Source of the DNA: Epiperipatus broadwayi
Lineage: Eukaryota; Onychophora; Udeonychophora; Euonychophora; Peripatidae
NCBI GenBank assembly: GCA_028023455.1
Contig: JAQFVV010000278.1
Location: 388,554 to 452,553 of the forward strand
Reading direction: 5' to 3'
Length of the DNA: 64,000 bases
In this document: positions 58,166 to 64,000 of the stretch, piece by piece
How positions within the stretch are numbered: position 1 is the first letter of the stretch
Layout of the letters: each line of letters starts with the position of its first letter
Notes under the pieces: generated by a model
Told to the model about the DNA's origin: nothing
The model's input: only the letters and a program-made list of their open reading frames with translations
Databases searched by the model: none
Position numbers and translations under genes: made by a program

Positions 58166-60661
58166 AAAGTTATTGAAGAAAAAGGATATCACCCAGACCT
58201 TATTTAATTATGATTAAAGTATATCATTTTGCTATTCCTTCTATTTAAAAAATAAATTAGCTTATACTATAGTATATATATATGTAATTTACTTTATTTA
58301 AAGAGAAAATGTGAATGAGTAAACATAGATCTAAAAATATAAATGGAAATGTATTTTTTCATTTTAATATTAATAACTCTAGTATTATGTTTTACTATCA
58401 TCTTAATTTATATATGCATGCTATATACATAGAAAAGGGATTTTAACATATATATTACATCAAATATTTTCATGGCTATAGATGTACCCAGATAATATTT
58501 CATTTATATATTGTAGCCATAAAAATTGCAATCATATGTATTATAAATAAAATTTAAAAAAATGTAATGTATTTATTGTATTTGGTGGAGTTATTTAGTA
58601 AAAATAACTCTTTGACTCAAAGTGCTGAGTACTATACATCTAATGGAAAATTGCTGTTAGTGAGAACCAAATTATCATAGTATCTACTAGTTTTGTTTTT
58701 GCCTTTTTGCAGAAAAATATATCAATTGTGTGATTTAGCCATCCACTAATAGTTTTAATAACAATTTTCAATTATAAAAAAGTGATTAGATTTATTTTGT
58801 ATTTTGTAATATTCTCTTTAAAAAATAATAAAGATTGAAGAATCAAATGTTGTTGTTTTTTTAAAATAAAAAAAAAAAAAAAGATAATATATATATGTCT
58901 TGGTAAATAAAAACTTTGCATCATTAATTGCAGAGACAACTTATGCATTCAGGCCAAATTTATAACTCATGTATATATAATCTGCCGGAATGTTTTATTT
59001 AGGAGCATGAATAGATACATAAAATAGAAATATGCTACAAAGCATTATGACATTTTCCTACAAGCTCATACTCCGGATTAAAACTTAGGAAAAATTTGCA
59101 TTTTTTTTCATCAGGTAATTCATTATTTCCAAGCAATTTTTTTCAGGTAACTTTTCCAAAGCCAATTCAGATTTTGAAAATAAATTATGAATATTATTAG
59201 TATTAACATTACATTTAAAACAACACATTCTTAAAACTATTCGGACTCATTAATTAGTATTCCAATTTTGAGTTGTCTATTTGAGTCATACAATTTTCTC
59301 CACGTGAGTGTTTCAAAATAAAAACCAAAATGTTATCTATCAAGATAAATTTTTATTATATATATATTATCTCACCTTTCATTATTATTCACCTGATTTC
59401 TTTTTGCAAAATAAAAATAAATTTAAATGTTTAAATTAAAAATAGTTACAGTTGATTGTTATTTTTATCCATAAAATATCGTGTACTGAAAAACAAACTC
59501 ATTTTGAAATGACAAACTAAGGTTAAATAACATAAAAAAATTGAACAATTATATCAATTCACTTTATTTTTATAACATTATATACTTATAAATATATTAG
59601 AAAAACGAACTAATTATAATTAAAAATGAATTGCATATGATTTTTTATAGTTAATGGCATAATTAAATACAATATTTACGAAAAAGACAGTTGGGGTAAA
59701 AAAAAATTGCCCCCTCTCTAACTCAATAATAATAAAAAAACTCACCACTTTACCAGGTTTTTGTCATTTAATAACAATAGAAAATGTCTATTTATGGAAA
59801 GTCACATGATCTTAATGCGACAATTTTAGGTTGAATTAAAACTATTGAGTCCGCCACCTATTACATTCACTTTATATAAAGATTAAAAATTAGATTGTCC
59901 GTATAAATATTGACACGTGAGAGTCTATTTGCTTGCAAATAAATATTGATAAGTAGTTTGTTAAAATGAAACAAAAGGAATATTTGCATAATTATGATTC
60001 TTAAAAAATTATTAAAATTATTTTACTAATATTTTTTTTTAAAAAAATAAAGTGAGAATTTAGTCCTCTAATATTAAATAAGTTATAGTATGAATAACGA
60101 TGGGAAAAGTTTCGCTAAATTCATTCGGTTTTATAATCATTTCTTTGAAATAAAAAAAAGAGACTACTTTTATCATACTATGGAAATAGTTTCCAAAAAA
60201 TGATCATCAGATAGTGACGAGTACATATAAATCAGATAGCATTGAAAGATATGATGATGAGTAAGAATAATGATAGGAACCAAAAAAAAATTTGATAATT
60301 ATCATTGACTATTAATTTAATGGCTCTGTTTAAATGGTAGTCCAAGTTCGATAGTTACTATCGAAAAAACAGTTGTATAGCTAGGGTGATAGTTTGAAAT
60401 TTAGTAACTATAAATATATTAAACAATCTCCACACCACCAAACATTCTTTTCATATAGTATCAATGAGGATGTAGTAAAAGACAAATGACCCGCAGGATG
60501 CATTACTGGTAAGCAGAGATGTTGGTTTAATATAATATTATATCAAATTAATTCAGAAATATTCAAGTTCACATGCACACACACACATATATATATTTTA
60601 ATTATAATCAATCTCCACATATACACTTTAATGCAATTTTTTTATATAATTCCTTTAATTT
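58166..60661. other. A+T-rich DNA without recognisable gene
   Basis: No supported feature. Confidence 0.5.
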
Positions 60662-60700
60662 CTTAACAGTTTTGACTGTCTTGCAGTCTTAATCAGAGCA
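60662..60700 (-). ncRNA. Hammerhead-like motif H (decayed)
   Basis: Minus strand CUGAUUA (G-to-U in the core), stem II GACUG-CAAGA-CAGUC, AAAA in place of GAAA, then CUGUU. Flanks are not shared with the other families. Two core changes argue against activity. Confidence 0.4.
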
Positions 60701-61670
60701 CATGCATAATCATCCTCTTCCAAAGTTCCAGATACAACTTTGATGCAAGCTTTAATGTAAAAGAAACTGAATTGATTTAAAATATGATGGTTCAGAAATC
60801 TTAAAATTACACCTTAAAGTTAATAAGATGTGGTCTTCATAAAACTGTTAGTTTTATACTAAAGACTGAAATTTTCCCTGCAACTCATAATGATTTATAA
60901 AAAAATATCTTTCAAGCCAATTTGCCTGTTTTAAAAAATATCTTTGTTAGAATCAATAATTCTAGCATAAGTTTTAATATTTTCTACTATTTGTAGATTT
61001 CGGCTGATGTTTTGTGTACTGAAATCAGTGACTTCTATTGGTGGTCAGTATTCCTCTAATAAAATCATCAACTTTATATAAATGCCTATACATACTATAA
61101 TTTGCACTATAGAACATGACCAATATTTTTTAGTAGTTAGTGTTTGAAAACTACTTTAAACTGCTATTTGATCAAAAAAGCAAATTTTATTTTAGTTTTA
61201 TTGCAGAACAATAATTCATAGGGGAACCTTATTTTACAAAGAAGAAAAGCTAATAACATTACAGCAAATATTTAAAATCAAAGAATTAATTAGCTTATCC
61301 CAATAAATTGAGATATTATCTGATCATAGTGTATTCACATATCCATTTCAGTTATAAAAAAACAAATCAGATAAACGATTAATACTTCCTGTTACTGGCG
61401 GAGAAATTCTAAAGTGTATGTTAGAATTAATTTTTAAAAAGTTGAAAACAGTATTCTTAAATTTGTATTTTATACTTTTCTTAAAAATAGATTTTTTTTT
61501 TCAAATAAATATTTTTATTATTTTTATTTTAATTAGGAAAATTTGAAGTTATAAATCTAAATACTCAGTAAACATTTTAATAATAATGTCAAAGTACTTT
61601 AAGATTACAGGTATACTTTTGTTTCCAAGCTAACCTTTTTGTGACAAAACATTGTGATATATATATATGT
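60701..61670. other. A+T-rich DNA without recognisable gene
   Basis: No supported feature. Confidence 0.4.
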
Positions 61671-61750
61671 TAAAATGAAGATTTTCATGGGTAGTATATA
61701 TAAAATACATATTTTGCGGGTTCATCCATGTTAACAAATTTTTAATATTA

Positions 61751-61793
61751 ATATTCCAACGTTCCGACTTGGTCACACAAGTCATTGACTGGG
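61751..61793 (-). ncRNA. Hammerhead-like motif G1
   Basis: Minus strand: CAAUGA core remnant, stem II CUUG-UGUGAC-CAAG, then GGAACGUU. Decayed in both boxes. Confidence 0.42.
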
Positions 61794-62001
61794 TGATAAA
61801 AGTATATTTTTACACACTAATAGAAAAGATAAATTACAAAGTAACTTACATTTCTTAATCCACGTTCTTTCAAATATTCGAAGCTGTTTAAAAATTTCCT
61901 CCCCATAAAGGTTAATAATGTTAAAATGAAGATTTTCACGGGTAGTATATATAAAATACATATTTTGCGGGTTCATCAGTGTTAAAAAAAGTTTTAATAT
62001 T

Positions 62002-62045
62002 AATATTCCGACGTTTTGACTTGGTCACACAAGTCATCGACTGGG
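62002..62045 (-). ncRNA. Hammerhead-like motif G2
   Basis: Minus strand: UCGAUGA (one base away from CUGAUGA), stem II ACUUG/CAAGU, AAAA box, CGUC. Nearest to the canonical motif in the tandem array. Confidence 0.48.
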
Positions 62046-62290
62046 TGATAAAAGTATATTTTTACACACTAATAGAAAAGATAAATTACAAAGTAACTTA
62101 CATTTCTTAATCCACGTTCTTTCAAATACTCGAAGCTGTTTAAAAATTTCCTCCACATAAAGGTTAATAATGTTAAAACGAAGGTTCTCATGGGTAGTAT
62201 ATATAAAATACCTATTTTGCTGGTTCATCCATGTTAAAAAAGTTTTAATATTAATATTCTGATGTTTCCACTTGGTCACACAAGTCATCA

Positions 62291-62325
62291 TCTTGTGTGA
62301 CCAAGTTGAAATGTCGGAATATTAA
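62291..62325 (+). ncRNA. Hammerhead-like motif G3, partial
   Basis: The inverted copy keeps CUUG-UGUGAC-CAAG, an intact GAAA box and UGUC, but its first core box is lost at the turn of the foldback. Confidence 0.42.
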
Positions 62326-62385
62326 TATTAAAACTTTTTTAATACGGATGAACCTGCAAAATATGTATTTTATATATATATATTG

Positions 62386-63437
62386 AGATAGTAACCCCAT
62401 TAATTCAGTAATATTATAATTAACCCAACTTAAAAAAAGAACTTTTTTTTTCAATTTTAATATAACTATAAATGGTACTCACATATTAGACCTGCTACAC
62501 CTTTTCACATCCATATCAATCTGCTGATAACTTTATAATCTTGTGATCTAACCAAATATTTTGTACACTGGATCTTGTATAAACTTAAAATGATAAATTC
62601 GTCAAAATGGACCATGTGTGCACAATATTTTTGCATAATTTCCAAATTTATTAGCAGTCTGAAGCAGCTCTAATACATGATACAAACTGCACCAGATTAA
62701 ATTTGAAAAAGTACACTTTTTAAATTATATTAAAAATATAAATTTCACACAAAATATTAAATATAAAATGGCATTATACAATTACCAAATGTTACTTTAA
62801 ATACAGATATTTAAGCTTGTTGTGAAATTACAAAACCATCACTAAAGCAAAATTGGCAAAAAACAAAAAAAAATAATATTACTAAAGTACAGCTATATTT
62901 ACATCTATATCTAAAATATTAGCATGTCTAAATATTATATGTAGAATATTATGTTTATATCTAGCTTGAAATTGCAAAATGCTTAAAATGAAAACATACT
63001 TACCATGTAATATATAACTAGAATTATCATGATGAATCAATCATTTGTTTGTTCTAATTTATTTTAAGTGGATACAATTTTGTCCCAAAATAGAGGTTTA
63101 AAGTGATTTTTTTTCAAAATGGAGACTTACTTAACACATGATTCACACAAAAATGATTGTAACTGGCTAATCATAATTCAGAAGATTTCAATGATGATGG
63201 GTGGCGCCTCCAATGTTACATTTTTGTCTACCAAACCAAGCTCTATTTGCCCCATTCTATGGATGTTGATTTGTGATCCCACTATAAATAAATCAGATCA
63301 CCATTAAAAATGGAATTCTGGGACAACAAGAAAAACAAAAACTTTCTTAAAACAATAGAATTTAACTTCACCCTGACAAGTATCTCTATTGTATTATGAT
63401 TGTTTTTTGACATCATGATTTTTACAACATTGTTTAA
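62386..63437. other. A+T-rich DNA without recognisable gene
   Basis: No supported feature. Confidence 0.45.
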
Positions 63438-63797
63438 ATAAACTAATAATCAGCTTGTCAAGCTAATGCACATGTGCTTTGTGGATCTTAACAATAAATG
63501 AATACTCTCATTTTCCAATACAAGATAAAGTCTTTGTGAAAGAATAGAATGAATCACCTATTCTTTCAACCCAAATGTTTAAGTATGAGTAAATCTTAAG
63601 TGATGGAAATGAGAGTGTGAAGATATTAAACAATCACTTTAAGTCATTCATTCAGACATAGTAAAAGGAATTTAAAGTGATTCATTCTATTCCTTCACAA
63701 AGACTTTATCTTGTATTGAAAAATGAGAGTGTTCATTTATTGTTAAGATCCACAAGGTGCATGTGCATTAGCTTGAAAAGCTGCTTATTAGTTTATT
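63438..63797. repeat. Large foldback element
   Basis: Arms of about 120 bp (63438-63557 and 63677-63797) pair almost throughout; ends read ATAAACTAATAATCAGCTT and its relative. Central 120 bp is single. Words shared with 26227-26526 (GCACATG.GCTTTG, GATAAAGTCTTTG, and the right-hand flank CGC.CTATATAAAA) place both in one family. Confidence 0.8.
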
Positions 63798-64000
63798 ACA
63801 ATTCAAAAACATCGCACTATATAAAAAAATATCTCATTAACATTGTTTAAAAAAATGGTTTGAATAATGAAAAACTTGTTTATATGTGAATTTTTTTCAA
63901 TTCTTTGATATATTTCATACAATAATTTATACAATATTTATTAGAAATCAAAATATAAATTGTTAATAATTTATTTTGAATGGAAATACTTTATTTTCAA
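63798..64000. other. A+T-rich window end
   Basis: Holds the ATCGCACTATATAAAA flank shared with the foldback at 26.5 kb; otherwise nothing supported. Confidence 0.4.

Larger units (their letters stand above)
61671..62385. repeat. Tandem 251-bp hammerhead-like units ending in a foldback
   Basis: Minus-strand units start at 61671, 61922 and 62174 (spacing 251 and 252 bp). The third is cut at about 62290, where the sequence turns and continues as an inverted copy (62291-62385). The turn lies exactly in the stem II region of the hammerhead-like motif (CAAGTCATCATCTTG). Unit size and one motif per unit fit retrozyme-type tandem repeats. Confidence 0.8.

Overview
The window is nuclear DNA of an animal. 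It is very A+T-rich (about three quarters by eye) and made mostly of transposable elements and their debris. There is no operon structure, no rRNA gene and no convincing single-copy tRNA gene. RTE-type LINEs, Penelope-like elements (PLEs) with GIY-YIG endonucleases, tRNA-derived SINEs and many hammerhead-ribozyme repeats all point to a metazoan such as a flatworm, cnidarian or mollusc-like invertebrate. The species cannot be named from the sequence. The only candidate host coding sequence is a short terminal exon near 34.3 kb.

Layout. 1-2985: an RTE LINE on the minus strand, cut by the window edge. 3.0-4.0 kb: hammerhead foldback repeats. 7871-16205: a minus-strand LTR retrotransposon (LTR1) with about 1.64 kb LTRs and a long coiled-coil gag-like ORF but no pol; a PLE is nested in its 3' LTR. 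16234-17980: a third, probably solitary LTR (LTR3). 20.1-20.7 kb: a tandem duplication. 21005-31956: a second minus-strand LTR retrotransposon (LTR2), with a 3.3 kb RTE element nested in its 5' LTR. 32-34 kb: SINEs and a SINE/hammerhead foldback. 36.1-38.3 kb: a decayed second PLE. 40.5-48.7 kb: a run of hammerhead and SINE-like repeats. 48.8-51.3 kb: a foldback built on the 3' end of a third PLE. 51.3-61.6 kb: mostly featureless A+T-rich DNA with one well-bounded SINE, a minisatellite and small foldbacks. 61.7-62.4 kb: tandem 251 bp hammerhead-like repeats. 63.4-63.8 kb: a large foldback element.

The most interesting content is the set of hammerhead ribozymes. At least seven sequence families occur on both strands. 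The best copies (3603-3660, 40560-40616, 46658-46701) keep the core boxes and have paired arms. Two of them use different outer stem I pairs, which is covariation. Several sit in direct repeats of constant unit length (about 420, 481 and 251 bp), some next to tRNA-like A and B boxes, and nearly every cluster also contains an inverted copy. This fits retrozyme-like or PLE-derived non-autonomous elements.

Both LTR elements also record their own history. Each has one LTR filled by a later insertion and a second LTR that preserves the empty site, so the limits and target duplications of the nested PLE and RTE can be read directly.
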